Positions 8,838 to 15,986 of a DNA stretch of 64,000 nucleotides are shown in pieces. The DNA lies in NCBI RefSeq assembly GCF_030381805.1, contig NZ_JAUDRH010000020.1, forward strand, positions 62,001-126,000, written 5' to 3'. Below the pieces are notes generated by a model, which saw only the letters and a program-made list of their open reading frames with translations, ran no database searches and had not been told where the DNA came from. Source of the DNA: Chlorogloeopsis sp. ULAP01. GTDB lineage: Bacteria; Cyanobacteriota; Cyanobacteriia; Cyanobacteriales; Nostocaceae. The translations under genes and the position numbers were made by a program. Numbering within the stretch: position 1 is the first letter of the stretch; every line of letters starts with the position of its first letter.

Positions 8838-9725
8838 ATGAGTAGTCTTAATTTTTACATAGTTGATGTATTTGCTGAGACAAAATATACTGGTAATCAG
8901 TTAGCTGTATTTACTAATGCAGCTAACTTGACCTCAGAGCAAATGCAGCTCATCGCCAAAGAAATAAATTATTCAGAGACAACGTTTTTGACCTCACCTC
9001 AGCAAATATCTGGTGGATATAACGTCCGTATATTTACTCCTGAGCAGGAACTCCCTTTCGCTGGACACCCAACATTAGGTACAGCCTATATTCTTCAAAG
9101 GGAGATTATTAAATATCCTGTGCCGAAAATTTTATTAAATTTAAAAGTTGGACAAATACCTGTCACCGTTAATTATATTGATGCTTTTATTGAATGTATG
9201 TGGATGAAGCAAAAAGAGCCAACTTTTCACCAGGTATTAGATGCACAAACGATTGCTGAAGTACTGAATATTCTGCCAGATGAGATAGATTTGCGTTTTC
9301 CAATTCAAGAAGTTTCGACTGGAGTGCCGTTTATTATTGTTCCTCTCAAAACTTTGGAATCATTGAAAAGAACTAAAGTCAATCAAGATAAATATTTTGA
9401 GATAATAAGTACCACAGATGCTAAATGTATTCTTGTTTTTTGTCCAGAAACTTATCATCCTATTAATCAACTCAATGTGCGAGTTTTTTGTGATTATTTA
9501 GGCATACCAGAAGATCCTGCAACTGGTAGTGCAAATGGATGCTTGGCTGGATATTTAGTTGAATACTCTTACTTTGGCAAACAAAAAATCAGTGTACGAG
9601 TTGAACAAGGGTATGAAATCAAAAGGCCTTCTTCGCTACTACTGGAAGCAGAAAAAAAAGATACAGCCATAGAGGTGAATGTGGGAGGAAAGGTAGTTAT
9701 GGTTGCCACAGGTGAGTTTGTATAA
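8838..9725 (+). CDS. PhzF family isomerase/epimerase-like protein
   Basis: 295 aa, the usual PhzF length. FYIVDVFAETKYTGNQLAVF is the family's N-terminal signature, and E47 in NYSETTFL is the general acid/base Glu. RIFTPEQELPFAGHPTLGTA and EDPATGSANGCLAGYL are the two halves of the pseudo-symmetric core. PhzF itself isomerises a phenazine precursor, but most family members are uncharacterised. No phenazine genes are nearby, so a phenazine role should not be assumed. The gene stands alone with its own spacer on either side. Confidence 0.85.
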   Translation: MSSLNFYIVDVFAETKYTGNQLAVFTNAANLTSEQMQLIAKEINYSETTFLTSPQQISGGYNVRIFTPEQELPFAGHPTLGTAYILQREIIKYPVPKILLNLKVGQIPVTVNYIDAFIECMWMKQKEPTFHQVLDAQTIAEVLNILPDEIDLRFPIQEVSTGVPFIIVPLKTLESLKRTKVNQDKYFEIISTTDAKCILVFCPETYHPINQLNVRVFCDYLGIPEDPATGSANGCLAGYLVEYSYFGKQKISVRVEQGYEIKRPSSLLLEAEKKDTAIEVNVGGKVVMVATGEFV

Positions 9726-9894
9726 ACAGGCTGGAAGCAGACGAAGATAGGTAGTAAGTAACTGTATAAACTGTGTCCCACTCAGTATGCATGAAATTTT
9801 TTGCTCATTTTGTATAGCTGCTAACAGCCCTCCGCATTCCTCCGCATTTTTTATAATCACCTATCATCGACTGCAAATGTAACGGTTTGCAAAG

Positions 9895-9900
9895 TATAAT
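9895..9900 (+). promoter_or_regulatory. candidate -10 box upstream of crtP
   Basis: A perfect TATAAT lies 47 nt before the crtP ATG. Upstream at 9872-9877 is only TGCAAA, so the -35 is weak. Suggestive of a group-1 sigma promoter for the crtP-crtB pair. Confidence 0.35.
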
Positions 9901-9946
9901 GAGTACGGCAAAACCATTAAGAAATATTGAAGAGCAGTAAGGTTAA

Positions 9947-11410
9947 ATGCGAGTAGCGATCGCCGGAGCAGGACTAGCAGGACTTTCCTGTGCTAAATAT
10001 CTCACAGATGCAGGTTATACACCCATTGTCTTGGAAAGTCGGGACGTACTGGGGGGTTTAGTAGCAGCTTGGCAGGATAAAGACGGCGACTGGTATGAAA
10101 CTGGGCTGCACGTCTTTTTTGGGGCTTACCCCAATATGTTGCAGCTACTTAAAGAACTGGGTATTGAAGACCGTTTGCAGTGGAAAGAGCACACAATGAT
10201 CTTCAACCAACCCGAAAAACCAGGCACTTACAGTAGATTTGATTTTCCGAATTTGCCAGCGCCTTTAAATGGCATTGTGGCAATTTTGCGAAACAACGAT
10301 ATGCTCTCTTGGGGTGAAAAAATCCAGCTAGCAAAAGGATTAGTTCCAGCTATGCTCCGGGGGCAAAAGTATGTTGAGTCAACAGACCAATACACTTTTT
10401 CACAATGGTTAAAGCTACAAGGTGTAAAGGACGAGGTACAACAAGATATTTTTATTGCTGCCTCAAAGTCACTTAACTTTATCAACCCCGACGAAATATC
10501 GGCTGTAGTACTATTGACAGCTCTAAGTCACTTCCTCCAAGAAAAACATGGCTCTAAAATGGCTTTTTTGGATGGTTCTCCAATAGAGCGATTGTGCCAA
10601 CCACTGGTAGATTATATTACAGAACGTGGAGGGGAAGTACGGTTAAACACGCCTTTGAAAGAAATTTTACTTAACGAAGACGGAACAGTGAAGGGATTTT
10701 TGATCCGGGGGTTAAATGGCGCACCAGATGAAGTGTTGACTGCTGATGTTTATGTCTCGGCTATGCCCGTAGATGTGATGAAGGTAATGTTACCAGTCCC
10801 TTGGCAGCAAAATCAGTTCTTCCAAAAGCTAGAAGGGTTAGAAGGCGTACCCGTGATAAACTTGCAGTTGTGGTTTGACCGCAAGCTTACAGATATAGAC
10901 CAGTTGCTATTCTCGCGTTCACCTCTACTCAGCGTTTATGCTGATATGAGTAATACCTGTCGTGGATACGCCGATCCAGATCGCTCGATGCTGGAATTGG
11001 TGTTGGCTCCGGCAGAAAATTGGATTGCAAAATCCGATGAGGAGATTTTGCAGGCAACCCTTGCCGAGTTGCAGAAACTCTTCCCTGTCCATTTTAGTGG
11101 AGACAATCCAGCCAAATTATTGAAATATCACATAGTCAAAACGCCGCGCTCAGTTTACAAAGCAACCCCTGGTCGCCAACAGTACCGTCCTTCCCAGCAA
11201 ACTCCGATTAGCAACTTCTATCTGAGTGGTAGTTACACAATGCAACCTTATCTCGGTAGTATGGAAGGTGCCGTACTTTCCGGTAAGCTGACAGCACAAG
11301 CGATCTCTGCGAGAAGCCCTGCGGGCGTCTACGCTGAAGCAGACTCGGCGGCAAATTCAAAAGAGCAAACGCAAACCCCTCAGCCTGCAACGAATGCTGC
11401 AACTGCCTGA
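9947..11410 (+). CDS. crtP: 15-cis-phytoene desaturase (plant/cyanobacterial type)
   Basis: 487 aa. The N-terminal FAD-binding motif MRVAIAGAGLAGLSCAKYL is followed by ESRDVLGG and the amine-oxidase fold. The sequence VSAMPVDVMKVMLP and the C-terminal GSYTMQPYLGSMEGAVLSGK match plant-type Pds. It introduces two double bonds into phytoene to give zeta-carotene, using plastoquinone, at the membrane. The crtB start overlaps the crtP stop, so the two are co-transcribed. Odd point: the region after LSGKLTAQAIS encodes SARSPAGVYAEA from a dispersed repeat (11305-11334) inserted before the conserved C-terminal tail PATNAATA. Confidence 0.95.
   Translation: MRVAIAGAGLAGLSCAKYLTDAGYTPIVLESRDVLGGLVAAWQDKDGDWYETGLHVFFGAYPNMLQLLKELGIEDRLQWKEHTMIFNQPEKPGTYSRFDFPNLPAPLNGIVAILRNNDMLSWGEKIQLAKGLVPAMLRGQKYVESTDQYTFSQWLKLQGVKDEVQQDIFIAASKSLNFINPDEISAVVLLTALSHFLQEKHGSKMAFLDGSPIERLCQPLVDYITERGGEVRLNTPLKEILLNEDGTVKGFLIRGLNGAPDEVLTADVYVSAMPVDVMKVMLPVPWQQNQFFQKLEGLEGVPVINLQLWFDRKLTDIDQLLFSRSPLLSVYADMSNTCRGYADPDRSMLELVLAPAENWIAKSDEEILQATLAELQKLFPVHFSGDNPAKLLKYHIVKTPRSVYKATPGRQQYRPSQQTPISNFYLSGSYTMQPYLGSMEGAVLSGKLTAQAISARSPAGVYAEADSAANSKEQTQTPQPATNAATA
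11305..11334 (+). repeat. dispersed repeat inside the 3' end of crtP
   Basis: About 30 bp of GC-rich sequence containing GAAGCCCTGCGGGCGTC, a word type that occurs as a scattered interspersed repeat in Nostocales genomes. It is in frame and lies in the variable tail of the enzyme, so it should be tolerated. Confidence 0.55.
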
Positions 11411-12326
11411 TTCCCCTCCGCGCATGAAACTGCCGGTCTCTGTGGAAGAGTCCTATCAACTTTGCCGTAAAATCACAGCAAAGTATGCCAAAACATTTTA
11501 TCTTGGCACTTTGTTGATGACCAAAGCAAAGCGTCCTGCTATTTGGGCCATTTATGCTTGGTGTCGTCGTACAGACGAGCTAGTGGATGGCCCAGCAGCT
11601 GCTGTTACTACACCAGAAACTTTAGACAAATGGGAGCAGCAACTGGAATCCATTTTTGCGGGATACCCCATAGATAGTTTTGATGTAGCCTTAGTGGATA
11701 CCCTCCAGCGCTTTCCGATGGATATCCAGCCTTTTCGGGATATGATCACAGGACAGCGCATGGACTTATACCGCAGCCGCTACGAAAATTTTGAAGAGCT
11801 ATACCTTTACTGTTATCGCGTCGCTGGTACGGTAGGATTAATGTCAACGGCTGTGATGGGAGTAGATACCCAGCAAAATACTGCCCCTTGGAATTACTAT
11901 CAACCAGCTTATATACCTACCGAGGAAGCGATCGCCTTAGGAATTGCCAGCCAACTTACTAACATTCTCCGAGATGTAGGTGAGGACGCTCGACGAGGGC
12001 GAATTTATATTCCCCAAGCGGATTTGGCACAATTCAACTACACTGAACAAGATTTGTTAAAAGGTGTGGTTGATGAGCGCTGGCGTTCTTTAATGCGCTT
12101 CCAAATTGACCGCACGCGCCAATTCTACAGCAAGGCAGAAAAGGGTATTAGTCATTTATCTCCTGATGCCCGATTGCCTGTATGGGCAGCTCTAATGCAC
12201 TATAGTAAAATTTTGGAGAAAATAGAGCGCAACGACTACAATGTTTTCGACCGACGCGCCTGCGTGCCGCAGTGGCAAAAATTACGTAGCTTGCCAATAG
12301 CTTGGTTGCGATCGCAAGCGCTATAG
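11394..12326 (+). CDS. crtB: phytoene synthase
   Basis: 310 aa. The two aspartate-rich prenyl-diphosphate-binding motifs are visible: CRRTDELVDGP (about residue 57) and NILRDVGEDARRGRIYIP (about residue 195). It condenses two geranylgeranyl diphosphates into phytoene, the step before crtP. The start at 11394 overlaps the crtP stop by 17 nt; an internal ATG at 11424 is an alternative, but neither has a good ribosome-binding site, which fits translational coupling. The C-terminus ends LPIAWLRSQAL. Confidence 0.95.
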   Translation: MLQLPDSPPRMKLPVSVEESYQLCRKITAKYAKTFYLGTLLMTKAKRPAIWAIYAWCRRTDELVDGPAAAVTTPETLDKWEQQLESIFAGYPIDSFDVALVDTLQRFPMDIQPFRDMITGQRMDLYRSRYENFEELYLYCYRVAGTVGLMSTAVMGVDTQQNTAPWNYYQPAYIPTEEAIALGIASQLTNILRDVGEDARRGRIYIPQADLAQFNYTEQDLLKGVVDERWRSLMRFQIDRTRQFYSKAEKGISHLSPDARLPVWAALMHYSKILEKIERNDYNVFDRRACVPQWQKLRSLPIAWLRSQAL

Positions 12327-12480
12327 AGTGTAGTCATTTGTCATTTGTCATTTGTTAGAGACGCGCCATGGCGCGTCTGTACATAGTCATTAGTAAATAA
12401 GCTGGTATGACCAGTGACCAATGACAATGACTCATAAAGCCTAATAACTATTGACTAGCACCTGAGAATTTGCTAATATT
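12327..12480. repeat. heptameric short tandem repeats with central palindrome
   Basis: Runs of GTCATTT/GTCATTA-type heptamers (12331-12356 and 12385-12395) flank a palindrome and recur inverted near 12412-12432 as AATGAC words. This is the short tandemly repeated repetitive (STRR) class known in filamentous cyanobacteria. Confidence 0.7.
12359..12378. repeat. perfect 20-bp palindrome
   Basis: AGACGCGCCATGGCGCGTCT is its own reverse complement. It sits 32 nt after the crtB stop. With no T-tract it is better called a dispersed palindrome than a terminator, though it could stall polymerase. Confidence 0.8.
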
Positions 12481-12495
12481 TTTATTCGTGACCCT

Positions 12496-12587
12496 GGAGA
12501 GATGGCTGAGTGGTCGAAAGCGGCAGATTGCTAATCTGTTGTACGGTTCGTAAGGCCGTACCGAGGGTTCGAATCCCTCTCTCTCCG
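12496..12587 (+). tRNA. trnS-GCU: tRNA-Ser (anticodon GCU)
   Basis: A 92-nt gene. Acceptor stem GGAGAGA (12496-12502) pairs with TCTCTCC (12580-12586), and G12587 is the discriminator base, as required for serine tRNAs. The T arm is GAGGG-TTCGAAT-CCCTC (12563-12579). The anticodon loop TTGCTAA gives GCT at 12530-12532, and a long variable arm follows (GTACGG...CCGTAC). CCA is not encoded. It reads AGC/AGU codons. A strong terminator follows at once. Confidence 0.97.
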
Positions 12588-12594
12588 TCTAGTG

Positions 12595-12627
12595 AAGACG
12601 CGATACACATCGCGTCTTTATTTTTTT
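12595..12627 (+). terminator. Rho-independent terminator of the tRNA gene
   Basis: AAGACGCGAT, loop ACAC, ATCGCGTCTT: a perfect 10-bp stem, followed by TATTTTTTT. It begins 8 nt after the tRNA 3' end. Confidence 0.92.
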
Positions 12628-12998
12628 GAGAAAATTTTGTATGGAGGAGCTGGAAGTTTAACAAGTACAGCTTTTCATAAATTATTTAGTAAAGAAAACA
12701 TAAATAAATATTACTTTTTTAATGCCCCATTCTGTGTTACAGAGGTGAATTTATATTCTGAAGTTTTCTCTATTTATGGATGTTTACAGATGAACGGGAT
12801 ACAAAACTTAGTCTCAAAGTATAAGACTTAGACCTGTTTGACTGCTGAGTTCTAAATTCTGTTGTATTTCGACTCTGCTGGCAAATATCTTACCTTCTTT
12901 TACTCCGTAAGGAGGATGTTATTATTTATATGCTTTTAAGGCATTAAGTTTGAATCTGCCTCTAAGATGATCAAACAATAGGCATAAATTCAGGATAT
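12628..12998. other. intergenic region, no gene recognised
   Basis: AT-rich sequence between the tRNA terminator and the NatB-like gene. A 79-codon plus-strand frame (12592-12831) runs through the terminator hairpin and has no ribosome-binding site, so I treat it as noise. AAGGAGG at 12909-12915 is a strong Shine-Dalgarno word but no good start follows it. Confidence 0.55.
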
Positions 12999-14339
12999 AT
13001 GCATATGAAAAAGAATATTGGTGCCTTTGCTCTAACTTTAACTACATTACTCACAGGTTTTTTAGTATCAGCTTGTGAAACTACTACTTCCAATACCACA
13101 TCTAACAATGGCGGTAGTGCGACTCCAGCAGGTTCAACTACCACAGCAGCTGGTAGCACTCAAGGATTAAAAATTGGTTCACTTTTACCAACAACAGGTG
13201 ATTTAGCAGCGATCGGACAGCAGATGGTGCAGTCTGTTCCTTTACTTGTAAATACTGTCAACGCTTGTGGCGGTGTAAATGGGCAACCCATAACTCTGGT
13301 ACAAGTAGATGATCAAACTGATCCCAGGGCTGGTGCTGCGGGTATGCAAAAATTGGCAACCTTGGATAAAGTTGCAGGTGTAGTTGGTTCCTTTGCCAGC
13401 AGCGTCTCTACTGCTGCTGTCTCCATAGCTGTACCCAATAAAGTTATGCTGATTTCTCCTGGTAGTACTAGCCCCGTATTTACCGAAAAAGCAACAAAAG
13501 GAGGCTTTAAAAAAGACAACGTCAGCTACTGGGCGCGTACTGCTCCTCCAGATACCTATCAAGCACAAGCTTTAGCTCAACTTGCCAATAAAAGAGGTTT
13601 TAAACAAGTTGCCACAGTTGTGATTAATAACGACTACGGTGTGGGCTTTGAAAAAGCATTTGTGCAGGCATTTGAAAAATTAGGAGGAACTGTAGTAAAT
13701 AAAAATAGACCTGTTCGCTACGATCCCAAAGCTACTACTTTTGATACTGAAGCCCAAGCAGCATTTGCAGGTAAGCCAGATGCAGTGCTAGGCGTTTTTT
13801 ACGAAGAAACAGGCAGTCTGTTTCTTAAATCAGCCTACCAACAAGGGCTGACTCAAGGAGTGCAGATGATGCTCACTGATGGTGTGAAGTCAGACACGTT
13901 CCCGACTAGAGTCGGTAAAACATCTGATGGTAAATATATTACTACTGGATCGATAGGTACAGTACCTGGTTCCAATGGTAAAGGGTTAGAAGCTTTTAAC
14001 AAACTTTGGCAATCAAAAAGAGCAGCGCCACCAGCACCATATACTCCCCATGGATGGGATGCGGCAGCCTTATTAGTTTTATCAGCTCAAGCAGCGAAGG
14101 AAAACACGGGTGTGGGAATTGCCAGCAAACTCCGTGATGTTGCCAATGCTCCTGGCGTAGAAGTGAGCGATGTTTGCGAAGGCTTGAAATTGCTGAGAGA
14201 AGGTAAAGATATTAACTATCAAGGAGCTAGCGGTAATGTGGATATTGATGAAAACGGTGATGTCGTAGGTGTTTATGATGTTTGGACAATAGGTGACGAT
14301 GGCAAAATTAAGACAATTGATCAGGTAACTCCTAAGTAG
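12999..14339 (+). CDS. ABC transporter substrate-binding lipoprotein, LivJ/NatB type
   Basis: 446 aa. A lipoprotein signal (KKNIGAFALTLTTLLTGFLV) ends in the lipobox VSAC, and a Ser/Thr/Gly-rich linker follows to about residue 53. The mature domain begins LKIGSLLPTTGDLAAIG and continues NGQPITLVQVDDQTDPRAG and GVVGSFASSVSTAA, the type-I periplasmic binding fold of branched-chain/neutral amino-acid uptake (LivJ; NatB in cyanobacteria). It delivers amino acids to an inner-membrane permease. No permease or ATPase gene is adjacent, so the rest of the transporter must lie elsewhere. ATG at 13005 (MKKN) is an equally good start. Confidence 0.85.
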   Translation: MHMKKNIGAFALTLTTLLTGFLVSACETTTSNTTSNNGGSATPAGSTTTAAGSTQGLKIGSLLPTTGDLAAIGQQMVQSVPLLVNTVNACGGVNGQPITLVQVDDQTDPRAGAAGMQKLATLDKVAGVVGSFASSVSTAAVSIAVPNKVMLISPGSTSPVFTEKATKGGFKKDNVSYWARTAPPDTYQAQALAQLANKRGFKQVATVVINNDYGVGFEKAFVQAFEKLGGTVVNKNRPVRYDPKATTFDTEAQAAFAGKPDAVLGVFYEETGSLFLKSAYQQGLTQGVQMMLTDGVKSDTFPTRVGKTSDGKYITTGSIGTVPGSNGKGLEAFNKLWQSKRAAPPAPYTPHGWDAAALLVLSAQAAKENTGVGIASKLRDVANAPGVEVSDVCEGLKLLREGKDINYQGASGNVDIDENGDVVGVYDVWTIGDDGKIKTIDQVTPK

Positions 14340-14457
14340 GAATTAGGAAGAGCACCAGACGCGGTGACGCGGAGAAAGGGAGACGCGGAGAAACTTTTAT
14401 TTACGTTCTCCTTGTCTTCTTGTCCCGTGTCTCCTAGCCCCTAGCTTCTAGTCCCTA
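14340..14457. repeat. intergenic repeat sequence
   Basis: GACGCGG-AGA words (14358-14392) followed by the inverted-style CTCC-TTGTC words (14405-14435) and TCTAGTCCCTATT heptamers. Same repeat style as at 113-215. Confidence 0.45.
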
Positions 14458-15216
14458 TTAAATGCCAAAACCTCCAAAATTATAACCAACACCTATCGAC
14501 AGACCGATGTCAGTTTCATCAAAAAATGCTGCGTTTACAGCCGCATTTGCCGTAAATTGGGAATTTAGTGGTACATCTACACCACCAGATAAAAGTAGAG
14601 AAACTTGAGAGTCACCGCCAGTTTTAATTGCAGCGCCAGCACCAACGTAGGGAGCAATTGGTAATGCTTCACTAAGTGGATCTCCTAGCTGTTGAAAAGA
14701 AAAGTCATAGCTGACAGGTATTAAGAATACTGTGTTATCTCCAAGTACTGCTGATGGTCGTACAGAAAAGGCTCTGGTAAATCCAATTTTACTGATAATC
14801 ATAAAATTACCATCGCCTAAAGCTGAATCACCACCACTTAAACCAATATTTGCTGCTACGCCAATATAGCTAGAACCTCCGCGAGTTGTTGTACCTATAC
14901 CAATATCTGCTTGAGCCACATTGGGAGCAGCTGTTTGGGAAGTTGATTGTGAATTCTGGGGAGCAAGGGCAGCCGATGAAGTTTCCACAGTGCCAGGAGT
15001 AGGTATGACTATGGAACTGACTGTTTCGTGTGCAGAATTGGATACCGCTTGAGTGTTTGCCTGTACTTCAGTTTCCGAAACTTGGGTTAACTGCTGAGTG
15101 CCAATGGTATCTAAATTTTCAGCAACCGCAGGCATTCCACCACCTAAAACTGCCACTGCGGTTAAACTCAGCACACCAAAAGCTGTTTTATGAAAAACAA
15201 TAGTATTCACGTTCAC
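14458..15216 (-). CDS. exported protein of unknown function, probable outer-membrane beta-barrel
   Basis: 252 aa. A signal peptide is followed by cleavage near AVAEN (residue 33). Residues 35-105 are low-complexity and Ser/Thr/Gln-rich. From about residue 105 the sequence alternates Gly/hydrophobic strand-like segments (SYIGVAANIGLSGG; FMIISKIGFTRAFSVRPSAV; VGYNFGGFGI), ending on an aromatic-containing last strand, as in small porin-like barrels. I do not recognise a named family. It is convergent with the NatB-like gene and has a 770-bp upstream spacer. Confidence 0.55.
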   Translation of the reverse strand: MNVNTIVFHKTAFGVLSLTAVAVLGGGMPAVAENLDTIGTQQLTQVSETEVQANTQAVSNSAHETVSSIVIPTPGTVETSSAALAPQNSQSTSQTAAPNVAQADIGIGTTTRGGSSYIGVAANIGLSGGDSALGDGNFMIISKIGFTRAFSVRPSAVLGDNTVFLIPVSYDFSFQQLGDPLSEALPIAPYVGAGAAIKTGGDSQVSLLLSGGVDVPLNSQFTANAAVNAAFFDETDIGLSIGVGYNFGGFGI

Positions 15217-15986
15217 TCCTCAAAGGATATTACCTCAATAAATAGCGAGCCTTATGGTTTTTCAACCATCCTTTGCCAATATTTAACATTTAAACTTAAA
15301 AAAAAAATTCTCACATCCTTAGTTTCAACGTAGTACTAACGTTTGGGGAGCAAAAACTTCAAAAATATATCGTTGGTTTGACGGATGACAAACTTTTGTA
15401 AAAATGCAATGTACTTATCCTATACAATTAAGTTAGTTAGGTAATCAGGCTGAAATCTTTGACAAAACCCGTTTGCTGAACCTCTGGTGAAATACTCACA
15501 TTTAATTGAGTGTCAGTGGATGACATAAAAGTGCTTAGTTGTTAAGAAAATGAACTTAAAAATAGAGCAATCCAAGCCATCGCTAAAGAATTATTCTTGT
15601 ATTTGGGAACGGTTTGTAGAATGAACGCACCTATCTAGCTATAGATGCGACGAGGAGCGATCGCTCTCAAGCAGTTTACAAACAGCAACTCAAAAGCAGC
15701 TTTTTTGCTTCCCCTAAGACTAAAGCACAAAGCAAGGGAAATTTCACAAGCAGTTATATTTACATAACGTTAACTCTTTGTTCTTTTAGTTGTGAGATAC
15801 TATTCTAGTAACTCCTCAAAAGTTAAAAAAGAATGTAAAACTCAATTAAACTTTGTTTGGCTTAAATCTTCAAGTCATCGAGTAGCTGATTGAGAATTGA
15901 ATCAAAACTATGAGAGATTAGTTAATGTTCTCTCTTTGGTACTTATACCTTAAATTACTGCCGTAGTAAGACTTGTGTGGTGATAC
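15217..15986. other. large divergent intergenic region
   Basis: 770 bp between a minus-strand exported protein and a plus-strand NTPase. It is AT-rich. I see no good reading frame, tandem repeat or strong hairpin. A HIP1-like GCGATCGC lies near 15657. Confidence 0.55.

Noticed and set aside
8838..9725. Phenazine biosynthesis
   Set aside because: PhzF-like proteins are widespread without phenazines and no other phz gene is present.
12592..12831. 79-codon plus-strand reading frame after tRNA-Ser
   Set aside because: It starts inside the tRNA terminator hairpin and has no ribosome-binding site or recognisable composition.
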